From Massilia sp. UBA2604 (GTDB lineage: Bacteria > Pseudomonadota > Gammaproteobacteria > Burkholderiales > Burkholderiaceae_D): 6,411 nt of DNA. Every line of letters starts with the position of its first letter. The first letter of the stretch is position 1. Of this stretch, positions 1 to 5,777 are shown one piece after another. The DNA lies in NCBI GenBank assembly GCA_002339265.1, contig DDKG01000319.1, positions 424 to 6,834 on the forward strand, written 5' to 3'. A program made the position numbers and the translations under genes. The notes below the pieces were generated by a model. The model was not told the origin of the DNA. It did no database searches and saw only the letters and a list, made by a program, of their open reading frames with translations.

Positions 1-131
1 TCGCGCTGGTTCAGCAGGCCCTTGGTGGGCGCCACGCTGATCTTGCCGGGACGGGGAAACTGGTGATACTCGAGCGCTGCTTGACGCAGTTGCTGACGTA
101 ATTCTTCTTTTTTGTCAGATGACGAATCCAT
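1..131 (-). CDS. maeB: NADP-dependent malic enzyme, N-terminal fragment (cut by left edge)
   Basis: Only the first 43 codons lie in the window. The reading begins MDSSSDKKEELRQQLRQAAL and continues with EYHQFPRPGKISVAPTKGLL then NQR. The pattern 'ALEYH-FP-PGKI-V-PTK-L-NQRD' is the characteristic start of the large bacterial malic enzymes (malic domain, NAD-binding domain, phosphotransacetylase-like tail; about 760 residues in the family). These oxidatively decarboxylate malate to pyruvate, giving NADPH in the cytoplasm. The ATG at 129-131 is supported by an AGGAAGG ribosome binding site 9 nt upstream. It is divergent from thiL, an arrangement I recall from other Burkholderiales. The catalytic residues are outside the window, so NADP rather than NAD specificity is inferred from the family type only. 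Confidence 0.85.
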   Translation of the reverse strand, partial: MDSSSDKKEELRQQLRQAALEYHQFPRPGKISVAPTKGLLNQR

Positions 132-140
132 GCTGGGCAG

Positions 141-147
141 CCTTCCT
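141..147 (-). promoter_or_regulatory. Ribosome binding site of the malic enzyme gene
   Basis: AGGAAGG on the minus strand, 9 nt from the ATG at 129-131. It fixes the start of the partial malic enzyme gene, which is too short inside the window to be called on length alone. Confidence 0.7.
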
Positions 148-167
148 GAAGCAAAACGGGACTTTCG

Positions 168-192
168 ATTCTAGCAGACAGGAAGTTGTCAA
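168..192 (-). promoter_or_regulatory. Candidate promoter for the malic enzyme gene (extended -10)
   Basis: On the minus strand TGCTAGAAT (168-176) matches an extended -10 element (TGn-TATAAT type, TAGAAT as the hexamer). A perfect TTGACA lies at 187-192, but the spacer is only 13 bp, too short for a normal sigma-70 pair. The extended -10 may therefore act without it. Initiation would fall near 161, giving a leader of about 30 nt that contains the ribosome binding site. The call rests on motif reading only. Confidence 0.42.
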
Positions 193-258
193 TGGCTACG
201 TATTTTCACTGTACTTATGTGCGGTTGCAGCATTTCCCGGTCCGCCAGGCCGGGGCGG

Positions 259-264
259 TACAAT
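259..264 (+). promoter_or_regulatory. Candidate -10 element of thiL, placed for a leaderless start
   Basis: TACAAT on the plus strand ends 7 nt before the thiL ATG (272), so initiation at the normal distance falls on or next to the start codon. No Shine-Dalgarno sequence is visible in front of that ATG. The -35 is poor: TTCCCG at 234-239 with a 19-bp spacer is the best I see. No TPP riboswitch fits in this short leader. Confidence 0.4.
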
Positions 265-271
265 CGCCGCC

Positions 272-1246
272 ATGCTTTCCGAATTCGACCTCATCAAGCG
301 TTATTTCAAGCGCGAGCGCGCCGGCCGCCGCGACGTCGCGCTGGGCATCGGCGACGACTGCGCCCTGCTCGCCCCGACGCCAGGCCGCCAGATCGCGATC
401 TCGTCCGACATGCTGGTCGAAGATCGTCACTTCTTTGCCGGCGCCGATCCCTTCATGCTGGGCCACAAGGCGCTGGCCGTGAACCTGTCCGACCTGGCCG
501 CGATGGGCGCCCGGCCTGTCGCTTTTACCTTGTCCCTGGCGCTGCCGAAGGCCGACCCGGACTGGCTGGAAGGTTTTTCGCACGGCCTGTTCGCGCTGGC
601 CGACGCGCACGATTGCGAACTGATCGGCGGCGACACCACCAAGGGGCCGCTGAATATCTGCATCACCGTGTTCGGCGAAACCGCGCCCGGCCACGCGCTG
701 CGGCGCGCCGCGGCGCAACCCGGCGACGACATCTGGATCTCGGGCACCTTGGGCGACGCGCGCCTGGCGCTGGCCGGCTACTGGAAAGAGGTCGCATTCG
801 ACCAGGAGCTGCAGGCGCAGGCGGCGCCGAGGCTGCACATGCCGGCGCCGCGCGTGGCCCTGGGCCTGGCGCTGGCAGCCGCGCCGATCGCACATGCCGC
901 GCTCGACATCTCGGATGGCCTGGTGGGCGACCTCGGGCACATCCTGGCCGCATCCGGCGTCGGCGCCACGCTCGACGTCGATGCGTTGCCGGCCGGCCCG
1001 GCGCTGGCGCGCCAGGACATTGCATTGCGGCGCCGCTTCACGGCGGCCGGCGGCGACGACTACGAGTTGTGCTTCACGGCCCCGCGCGAACGACGCGCGG
1101 AAGTCGCGGCGGCGGCAGAGCTGGCCGCCACGCCCGTCACCCGGGTCGGCACGATCGACGCCGCCCCCGGCCTGCGCCTGGTCGATGCGCATGGCGCGCC
1201 GCTCGACCTGGGACTCAAGGGTTGGGATCACTTCAGCGTCCCGTGA
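272..1246 (+). CDS. thiL: Thiamine-monophosphate kinase ThiL
   Basis: A 324-residue cytoplasmic kinase that phosphorylates thiamine monophosphate with ATP to give thiamine diphosphate, the last step of cofactor synthesis. The family motifs appear in order: EFDLIKRYF at the N-terminus, GIGDDCAL (26-32; acidic metal/ATP-binding pair D28-D29), SSDMLVEDRHF (44-54), NLSDLAAMGA (71-80), GGDTTKG (119-125), ITVFGE, a DISDGL segment (212-217) and GGDDYELCF (260-268). Its length matches the family (about 320-330). The frame stays open upstream to 119, but that extension would cover the malic enzyme start and shows no ThiL similarity, so the ATG at 272 giving MLSEFDLIKRYF is chosen. It ends 6 bp from the convergent AraC gene. 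In related bacteria pgpA usually follows thiL; it does not here. Confidence 0.96.
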   Translation: MLSEFDLIKRYFKRERAGRRDVALGIGDDCALLAPTPGRQIAISSDMLVEDRHFFAGADPFMLGHKALAVNLSDLAAMGARPVAFTLSLALPKADPDWLEGFSHGLFALADAHDCELIGGDTTKGPLNICITVFGETAPGHALRRAAAQPGDDIWISGTLGDARLALAGYWKEVAFDQELQAQAAPRLHMPAPRVALGLALAAAPIAHAALDISDGLVGDLGHILAASGVGATLDVDALPAGPALARQDIALRRRFTAAGGDDYELCFTAPRERRAEVAAAAELAATPVTRVGTIDAAPGLRLVDAHGAPLDLGLKGWDHFSVP

Positions 1247-1252
1247 GCCGCC

Positions 1253-2176
1253 TCAATGCGATGACACGAACGCCGGATTGACCTGTGGCGGCAGCGCGAA
1301 GCTGGACCTCATGCGCCTGACTTCCTGCGCCGGGCTCACGCCGAACAGGCGCTTGAACTCGCGCCCGAATTGCGAGGCGCTTTCGTAACCCACGTCCGAT
1401 GCCGCGACCGCCGCGCTGCGGTCGCTGCGCACCATGAGCAGGCGCGCCTGGTGCAGCCGGATCGATTTCAGATACTGGATCGGCGTGGTGCCGGTGACCG
1501 CCTTGAAATGATGGTGATAGGTCGGCACGCTCATGGCGGCGTCCAGCGCCAGGGCTTCCACCGTCAGCGGCTCGCGGTAGTCCGCGTGGATGCGCCGCAG
1601 GGTCTTGAAGATCTGGCCGAACTTTCCCTGCCGGGCCAGCGCCGCGCGCATGGCGCCGCCCTGCTCCCCGGTCAGCACGCGGTAATACAGCTCGCGCAGC
1701 AATCCGCGCCCCAGCACCGCCGCTTCCAAAGGATCGGCCAGCGCCTGCACCAGGCGCAGCACCGTCGCCGACAGGGCCGCGTCGAGCGGCGTCGAGACCA
1801 TGCTCTTCGCGCTCGCTTCCGGCAGGCCGCCATGCTGGTGGATCTGGAGCAGCACGTCCGCCGCCAGTTCGAAGTCCAGATGCAGGTAGATGGCCAGCAG
1901 CGGCTCGGCGGCGCTGGCCTGGGTCTCCATGGTGAACGGCACCGGCGCGGCGACCGCCAGGTAGTGCTGCGCATCGTAGCGATATACCTCGCCGCCGAAA
2001 TAGCCTTGTTTGCTGCCCTGGCACACGATCACGATGCCGGGGTCGTACAGCACCGGCGTGCGCGCCAGCGGGCGGTCGGAACGCAGCAGCCGGACGTCCG
2101 GCAGCGGCGTCAGGTTATATCCCTCCAGCGGGCTCAGGGATGCCAGCAGCTTGGCGGTGTCTTCACGGGCGCTCAT
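1253..2176 (-). CDS. AraC-family transcriptional regulator with AraC_N domain
   Basis: A 307-residue DNA-binding regulator. The N-terminal half (about 20-185) contains the stretch GIVIVCQGSKQGYFGGEVYR followed by YLAVAAPVPF and a PLLAIYLHLD strand, typical of the AraC_N cupin-like domain (Pfam AraC_N type, as in YqhC-like regulators). The C-terminal part (about 186-290) carries two helix-turn-helix motifs: VEALALDAAMSVPTYHHHFK (206-225), and one around AASDVGYESASQFGREFKR (258-276) followed by LFGVSP. The frame is open further upstream to 2359, but that part would run into the divergent SDR gene and is unlike the family. The ATG at 2174-2176 gives a normal-length MSAREDTAKLLASL start, though no clear Shine-Dalgarno precedes it. 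The divergent arrangement suggests it controls the SDR gene and probably itself; the ligand is unknown. Confidence 0.92.
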   Translation of the reverse strand: MSAREDTAKLLASLSPLEGYNLTPLPDVRLLRSDRPLARTPVLYDPGIVIVCQGSKQGYFGGEVYRYDAQHYLAVAAPVPFTMETQASAAEPLLAIYLHLDFELAADVLLQIHQHGGLPEASAKSMVSTPLDAALSATVLRLVQALADPLEAAVLGRGLLRELYYRVLTGEQGGAMRAALARQGKFGQIFKTLRRIHADYREPLTVEALALDAAMSVPTYHHHFKAVTGTTPIQYLKSIRLHQARLLMVRSDRSAAVAASDVGYESASQFGREFKRLFGVSPAQEVRRMRSSFALPPQVNPAFVSSH

Positions 2177-2264
2177 AGGATTGGGCCAGAAATCGGTGGT
2201 TTTCGGCGTTTCGGGGACAAGTTCCGAGAATATCATGCCAGTCATCGCAACCAAGGGAGGAAGC
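2177..2264. promoter_or_regulatory. Shared divergent control region of the AraC and SDR genes
   Basis: These 88 bp must hold both promoters. On the plus strand TATCAT (2231-2236) is the best -10 for the SDR gene. The hexamer 17 bp upstream (2208-2213) is a poor -35, as expected of an activator-dependent promoter. Upstream lies an imperfect tandem repeat TTTCGGCG/TTTCGGGG (2201-2216, 7 of 8 identical) and a short TTC-CGA-GAA dyad (2222-2230). These are possible AraC contact sites, but the region is too short to decide from sequence. A purine-rich AGGGAGG (2254-2260) is the SDR ribosome binding site. Confidence 0.4.
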
Positions 2265-3092
2265 ATGAGCAAATCGATCTTCATCACCGGCGTCAGCAGC
2301 GGATTCGGACGGGCATTGGCGCAGGCGGCCATCGATGCCGGCCACCGGGTGGCCGGCACGGTGCGCAGCGCGGAGCAGGCCGACGCCTTCGCGGCCCTCG
2401 ATCCCGCCCGCGCCTATCCGCAACTGCTGGACGTGACCGATACCGGCGCCATCGACGCCGTCGTCGCGCGGGTCGAGCGCGACGTAGGCCCGATCGACGT
2501 GCTGGTCAATAACGCGGGCTATGGCCATGAAGGCGTGCTGGAAGAATCGCCGCTCGACGAGATGCGCCGCCAGTTCGACGTCAACGTGTTCGGCGCGGTG
2601 GCCATGATCAAGGCCGTACTGCCCGGCATGCGCCGGCGCCGCAAGGGCCATATCGTCAACATCACCTCGATGGGCGGCACGATTACCATGCCGGGCATCG
2701 CCTATTACTGCGGCAGCAAGTTCGCCCTGGAAGGCATCTCCGATACATTGAGCAAGGAGCTGGCGCCCTTCGGCATCGCGGTCACCGCCGTGGCGCCGGG
2801 ATCGTTCCGCACCGACTGGGCCGGACGCTCGATGGTGCGTAGCGCGCGCACGATCGGCGACTACGACGCCAGCTTCGAACCGGTGCGGCGGGCGCGCCTG
2901 GAAAAGAGCGGCAAGCAGCCCGGCGACCCGGCGCGGGCGGCTCAGGCCATCCTGCGCCTGATCGACAGCACGCAGCCGCCGGCCCACCTGCTGCTCGGCA
3001 GCGATGCACTGGCGCTGGTGCGCGCCGCGCTTACCGAACGGCTGGCGGAAATCGATGCCTGGGAGGCCGTGACACGCTCGACCGACGGCTGA
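2265..3092 (+). CDS. Classical short-chain dehydrogenase/reductase (SDR family NAD(P)-dependent oxidoreductase)
   Basis: A 275-residue cytoplasmic oxidoreductase with a Rossmann fold. Visible motifs are the dinucleotide-binding TGVSSGFG (8-15), NNAG (82-85), catalytic S135 in NITSMGG, the YCGSK active site (Y148, K152) and the APG turn (177-179). R34 directly after the second strand (GTVRS) favours NADPH over NADH, by family knowledge. The long variable C-terminal region after 180 probably sets substrate specificity, which cannot be read. The start at 2265 is preceded by AGGGAGG and places the glycine motif at the usual distance from the N-terminus; the open frame upstream to 2010 lies over the AraC gene and is rejected. 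It is divergent from the AraC gene, and 69 bp separate it from the next gene (tetR). It likely reduces a carbonyl or oxidises an alcohol whose identity is unknown. Confidence 0.94.
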   Translation: MSKSIFITGVSSGFGRALAQAAIDAGHRVAGTVRSAEQADAFAALDPARAYPQLLDVTDTGAIDAVVARVERDVGPIDVLVNNAGYGHEGVLEESPLDEMRRQFDVNVFGAVAMIKAVLPGMRRRRKGHIVNITSMGGTITMPGIAYYCGSKFALEGISDTLSKELAPFGIAVTAVAPGSFRTDWAGRSMVRSARTIGDYDASFEPVRRARLEKSGKQPGDPARAAQAILRLIDSTQPPAHLLLGSDALALVRAALTERLAEIDAWEAVTRSTDG

Positions 3093-3107
3093 GGCGAGCC
3101 AAAGCCG
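3086..3107 (+). other. Weak hairpin at the 3' end of the SDR gene
   Basis: CGGCT (3086-3090) pairs with AGCCG (3103-3107) across the stop codon, with an inner GG/CC pairing flanked by opposed GA and AA bases. There is no T tract, so it is not an intrinsic terminator. At most it could be an RNA 3'-end stabiliser. Confidence 0.2.
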
Positions 3108-3125
3108 AATAGGGGCAGACTTCGC

Positions 3126-3155
3126 TTGACCAGACTCCCTACCAGAAGGTAGGAT
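3126..3155 (+). promoter_or_regulatory. Candidate promoter of the tetR gene
   Basis: TTGACC (3126-3131) and TAGGAT (3150-3155) are separated by 18 bp. The -10 overlaps the right arm of the palindrome at 3138-3153, so a bound repressor would exclude RNA polymerase. Initiation would fall at about 3161-3163, on the ATG itself, so either the mRNA is leaderless or a further upstream start is used with AGGA (3151-3154) as ribosome binding site. Confidence 0.5.
3138..3153 (+). promoter_or_regulatory. Palindromic operator upstream of tetR (probable autoregulation site)
   Basis: CCTACCAGAAGGTAGG is a perfect dyad with 6-bp arms (CCTACC/GGTAGG) and a 4-bp centre. It ends 8 bp before the tetR start and overlaps the -10. 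The same 16-bp pattern recurs at 3793-3808 with 12 of 16 positions identical, including CCTACCA and GTAGG. Size and position are typical of TetR-family operators. Confidence 0.75.
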
Positions 3156-3161
3156 GACTGG

Positions 3162-3746
3162 ATGAAGAAACTGTCCAATACGTCCGACGACATCCTGAGC
3201 TGCGCGCGCGCCCTGATCGTGGCCGGTGGCTACAACGGCTTCAGCTATGCGGATATCGCCGACGTGGTCGGCATCCGCAAGGCCAGTATCCACCACCACT
3301 TCCCGAACAAGGTCGACCTGGTCAAGGCCATCGTCGTGCGGCACCGCCAGGCGACGGAAGAAGGCTTTGCCGAACTACAGGGCGCCATCGGGGATCCCAT
3401 GGAACAGTTGCGCGCCTATGTCGCGTACTGGGAAAAGTGCATCGAGGACCTGAGCGCGCCGTTCTGCGTATGCGCGCTGCTGGCCGGCGAGTTGCCGATC
3501 CTGCCGGCCGAGGTGGCGACCGAGGTGCGCGCCTACTTCAGGTTTCTGTCGGCCTGGATGGCCTCGATCCTGGAGCGCGGCGCGCAACTGGGCACGATGC
3601 GGCTGGCGCAGCCGCCCGCGGTCGAGGCCGAGGTGTTCATGGCGACCGTCCACGGCGCCATGCTGTCGGCCCGTGCCTATGGCGATCCGTCGGTATTCGG
3701 GGCCATTACGACGGCCCAGTTGCAACGGTTTGCGGCGCAGGCATAG
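3162..3746 (+). CDS. TetR/AcrR-family transcriptional repressor
   Basis: A 194-residue regulator of normal TetR size. The N-terminal DNA-binding domain runs to about residue 60, with the helix-turn-helix FSYADIADVVGIRKASIHHH (27-46) followed by the FPNK turn and a VDLVKAIV helix. The rest is a helical ligand-binding and dimerisation domain with the signature FCVCALLAGELPILPAEV (101-118), seen in many LmrA/NemR-like proteins. Cysteines at 93, 102 and 104 cluster in this domain. The ATG at 3162 gives the usual spacing to the HTH. Upstream is a perfect palindrome overlapping the promoter, indicating autorepression, and a second copy lies before the DUF308 gene. A strong terminator follows. The ligand is unknown; the neighbours (an oxidoreductase and a membrane protein) would fit a small toxic or stress-related molecule, which is inference. 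Confidence 0.93.
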   Translation: MKKLSNTSDDILSCARALIVAGGYNGFSYADIADVVGIRKASIHHHFPNKVDLVKAIVVRHRQATEEGFAELQGAIGDPMEQLRAYVAYWEKCIEDLSAPFCVCALLAGELPILPAEVATEVRAYFRFLSAWMASILERGAQLGTMRLAQPPAVEAEVFMATVHGAMLSARAYGDPSVFGAITTAQLQRFAAQA

Positions 3747-3754
3747 CGCCGTCG

Positions 3755-3781
3755 GTCCGGTCCCACAGGCCGGATTTTTTT
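3755..3781 (+). terminator. Intrinsic terminator of tetR
   Basis: The stem TCCGGTC (3756-3762) pairs with GGCCGGA (3768-3774), seven pairs including one G-T wobble, around the loop CCACA. It is followed directly by seven T residues (3775-3781). It begins 9 bp after the tetR stop. It separates tetR from the next gene, so the DUF308 gene needs its own promoter. Confidence 0.85.
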
Positions 3782-3790
3782 GAACGCAAT

Positions 3791-3810
3791 TGCCTACCAA
3801 CTAGTAGGCA
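3791..3810 (+). promoter_or_regulatory. Palindromic operator/promoter region of the DUF308 gene
   Basis: TGCCTAC (3791-3797) and GTAGGCA (3804-3810) form a perfect 7-bp inverted repeat around CAACTA. The core CCTACCAACTAGTAGG (3793-3808) matches the operator before tetR at 12 of 16 positions. A candidate -35, TTGAAC (3780-3785), starts on the last bases of the terminator T tract. The -10 would lie within the palindrome (TAGTAG at 3802-3807, 16-bp spacer, or TAGGCA at 3805-3810, 19-bp spacer). Repression by occlusion is therefore likely. Confidence 0.72.
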
Positions 3811-3827
3811 GATGAATGGAGAATATC

Positions 3828-4397
3828 ATGATCGACGATACCACCCTTGCCGCCCACGCCCATGAAGGCTGGCTCAAGCGCTACTACTTCGTGCGCGCCA
3901 TCTTTTCCTTCTGCTGGGTGGTCGCGGTGCTGGCCATTGCCCGGCATTCGACGCTTGCCGGCGCCGTGCTGCTGGTCGCCTATCCCGCCTGGGACGCCTT
4001 CGCCAACCTGGTCGACGCCCGCCGCAGCGGCGGGCTGGCGGCGAACCGCACGCAGTTGCTGAACGTCGTGGCCAGCCTGGCCGTGGCGCTGGCGCTGGCC
4101 GTCGCCCTGCCCGACATGCACCGCGTGCTGGCCGTGTTCGGCGCCTGGGCAATCCTGTCCGGGCTGCTGCAACTGGGCACCGCGCTGCGCCGCTGGAAAA
4201 CCCATGGCGCTCAGTGGGCGATGGTCCTGAGCGGCGCCCAATCGGCGCTGGCCGGGGCCGTGTTCATCGGGCAGGCGCGCATGCCCGCCGAGCCCACGGT
4301 CGCCACCGTGGCCGGCTACGCCGGCTTCGGCGCCTTCTACTTCCTGGTGTCGGCGCTGCTGCTGCAGTTCCGCCCGCGACGGCTCGAGGCCGGCTGA
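3828..4397 (+). CDS. DUF308/HdeD-like six-helix membrane protein
   Basis: A 189-residue integral inner-membrane protein. A short polar start (1-18, His- and Asp-containing) is followed by six hydrophobic segments at about 20-38, 42-60, 76-95, 99-118, 130-149 and 157-180, in three helical hairpins, with a basic C-terminus (RPRRLEAG). Topology, length and internal repeat style fit the DUF308 (HdeD acid-resistance membrane protein) family; no biochemical activity is known for most members. An in-frame ATG lies at 3816, but GGAG (3818-3821) sits 6 nt before the ATG at 3828, so the latter is preferred. The gene has its own operator-bearing promoter matching that of tetR, so it is probably the main target of that repressor. 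Its stop lies 7 bp from the convergent kinase gene. The family call is from pattern recognition, not a search. Confidence 0.8.
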   Translation: MIDDTTLAAHAHEGWLKRYYFVRAIFSFCWVVAVLAIARHSTLAGAVLLVAYPAWDAFANLVDARRSGGLAANRTQLLNVVASLAVALALAVALPDMHRVLAVFGAWAILSGLLQLGTALRRWKTHGAQWAMVLSGAQSALAGAVFIGQARMPAEPTVATVAGYAGFGAFYFLVSALLLQFRPRRLEAG

Positions 4398-4404
4398 CCG
4401 GCGG

Positions 4405-5733
4405 CTATTCCACTGACGATGCGGAGCAGATCACGGACTTCGAGCCCGGCCGTTCATCCGCATACGCCAGGGCCGCCCTGATCTCGATCCGCCAGGTCGT
4501 GCCGGCGCCGGGACCCGAATGCAGGGCTGCGTCGGCCTGGATGAGCCGGGCGCGCTCCTGCATGCCGCTCAGGCCCCAGTGCCCGGGCTTGTCCCGATCG
4601 CCGGCGCCGATGCCGCGTCCGTCGTCCCGTATGGTCAGCACCAGCGCCTTCGATCCGTACTCGACGATCACCTCGTGCTGCCGTGCATGCGCATGCCGAA
4701 AGGCATTGCAGATGGCTTCCTGTCCAATGGCGCATAGTTCCTGCTGTACGGTCGGATCGAGCGTCCGCGGCTTGCCTTCACAGCACAGCATGAACTGCTT
4801 GCCGGGCACGGCCTCCCCCTCTCCCGCCAGGCGCAGGCACTCATGCAAGGAAGGCAGATCACCCGAACCGGCACGCAAGCTGGCGATCTTGTCGCGCCCC
4901 TCGCGGATGGCAATATTGGCGTCGCGCAGGCAACGGCTCAGGGAGTTCCCTAACGCAGGTTCGGACTCAGGCAGCATTGCGCTCGCTTTCATCACGAAAC
5001 CCTGGAAGGTCTGCAGCACGGTGTCATGCAGGTCGCGCGCGATGCGCTCGCGCTCTTCCCTTTCGGTCGCAGCCTTCAGTTCGTCCACCAGCCGGAGCAT
5101 GATGAGCAGGAACAGCACCCAGCTTCCTGCAACGATGGTCAATACCGCATTGACCCAGATGACAGCAACGACCGGGACATTCCATGGGGGCGGCGGAAGC
5201 GTCATTCCGGTACCGATCTCCAGGAACGCATGCATCAATGCCGCGGCAGCCTGGATCACCATGATGGCAGCGGCCATACCGTAGGCAAGTCGCGCGCGTG
5301 ATTTGCCGTGCTGCCACAGAAGCCATGCCATCCAGGCATTCGCAGCAACATACAACGGCGTCATGGCCACCACTCTCGAAGGCCTGTCGGGCCAGACCAG
5401 CGTCCACGCCACCGCGAGGACCGCAACCAGTAAAAGAAGCAGGAATAATGTGGATCGCTTGAATGGGCGACCAACGAACTGAGCAGTCCCGAATAAAAAG
5501 AGAATCTGCCCGCTTACCAGGAACAGCGTGTAGACAAGCGCGGCCAGGTGCGGATTGCCGATGACTTCCAGCGCATCGACAAGAACGGCAAAGGCGACCG
5601 AGAAGGAAGCGGCGGCCCATGGCCAAACACCGGAAATGCGCGGCGCCGAGACGTGAAGGATGGAAAAAATGACGCTGCCGACGAGCGATTTGATACCCAC
5701 TACCACTGCCAGCGTGGGCTGATCGAGTTCCAT
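4405..5733 (-). CDS. NarL-type sensor histidine kinase (7-TM sensor, HisKA_3, HATPase_c)
   Basis: A 442-residue inner-membrane kinase. The first half holds about seven hydrophobic helices (roughly 7-27, 37-57, 65-86, 94-113, 120-140, 149-171, 186-213) with no evident periplasmic sensor domain. The sensor is thus probably intramembrane. Next comes the HisKA_3 dimerisation/phosphoacceptor region ERERIARDLHDTVLQTFQGF (227-246, H236), then a HATPase_c domain with N box QEAICNAFRHA (338-348, N343), G1 box DDGRGIG (370-376), GHWGLSGMQERA (384-395) and GAGTTW (409-414). A 20-residue low-complexity tail follows. Such kinases normally pair with a LuxR/NarL response regulator in the same operon; none is in the window. 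The ATG at 5731-5733 is the only ATG/GTG/TTG start near the N-terminus but has a weak ribosome binding site. Base composition in the membrane half is lower in GC than in the neighbours. Confidence 0.93.
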   Translation of the reverse strand: MELDQPTLAVVVGIKSLVGSVIFSILHVSAPRISGVWPWAAASFSVAFAVLVDALEVIGNPHLAALVYTLFLVSGQILFLFGTAQFVGRPFKRSTLFLLLLLVAVLAVAWTLVWPDRPSRVVAMTPLYVAANAWMAWLLWQHGKSRARLAYGMAAAIMVIQAAAALMHAFLEIGTGMTLPPPPWNVPVVAVIWVNAVLTIVAGSWVLFLLIMLRLVDELKAATEREERERIARDLHDTVLQTFQGFVMKASAMLPESEPALGNSLSRCLRDANIAIREGRDKIASLRAGSGDLPSLHECLRLAGEGEAVPGKQFMLCCEGKPRTLDPTVQQELCAIGQEAICNAFRHAHARQHEVIVEYGSKALVLTIRDDGRGIGAGDRDKPGHWGLSGMQERARLIQADAALHSGPGAGTTWRIEIRAALAYADERPGSKSVICSASSVE

Positions 5734-5777
5734 GACGATGATCCAGGCTTTAACCAGAGAAAGAGCGCGCCGGCATC

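Noticed and set aside
187..264. TPP riboswitch upstream of thiL
   Set aside because: The leader is too short and no thi-box-like CTGAGA element is present.
119..271. In-frame N-terminal extension of thiL from an ATG at 119
   Set aside because: It overlaps the malic enzyme start on the other strand, has no ThiL-like residues, and the ATG at 272 gives the family-typical N-terminus.
215..1231. Long minus-strand open frame across thiL
   Set aside because: It is antisense to a gene with all ThiL motifs, and its translation is Arg/Gln/Gly-rich in the way of a high-GC shadow frame.
1370..2512. Long plus-strand open frame across the AraC gene
   Set aside because: The translation is His/Arg/Gln-rich low-complexity, typical of the complement of a high-GC gene; the AraC protein has clear domains.
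2163..3344. Long minus-strand open frame across the SDR gene and tetR start
   Set aside because: It would span two genes and two promoters, has no recognisable domain, and is a composition shadow.
4389..4402. Hairpin GCCGG-CTGA-CCGGC at the stop of the DUF308 gene as a bidirectional terminator
   Set aside because: Only a 5-bp stem with no T tract on either strand; likely a chance product of GC-rich sequence.
4214..5284. Plus-strand open frame antisense to the kinase gene
   Set aside because: Ser/Arg/Cys-rich translation without domain features; the opposite strand encodes all kinase boxes.
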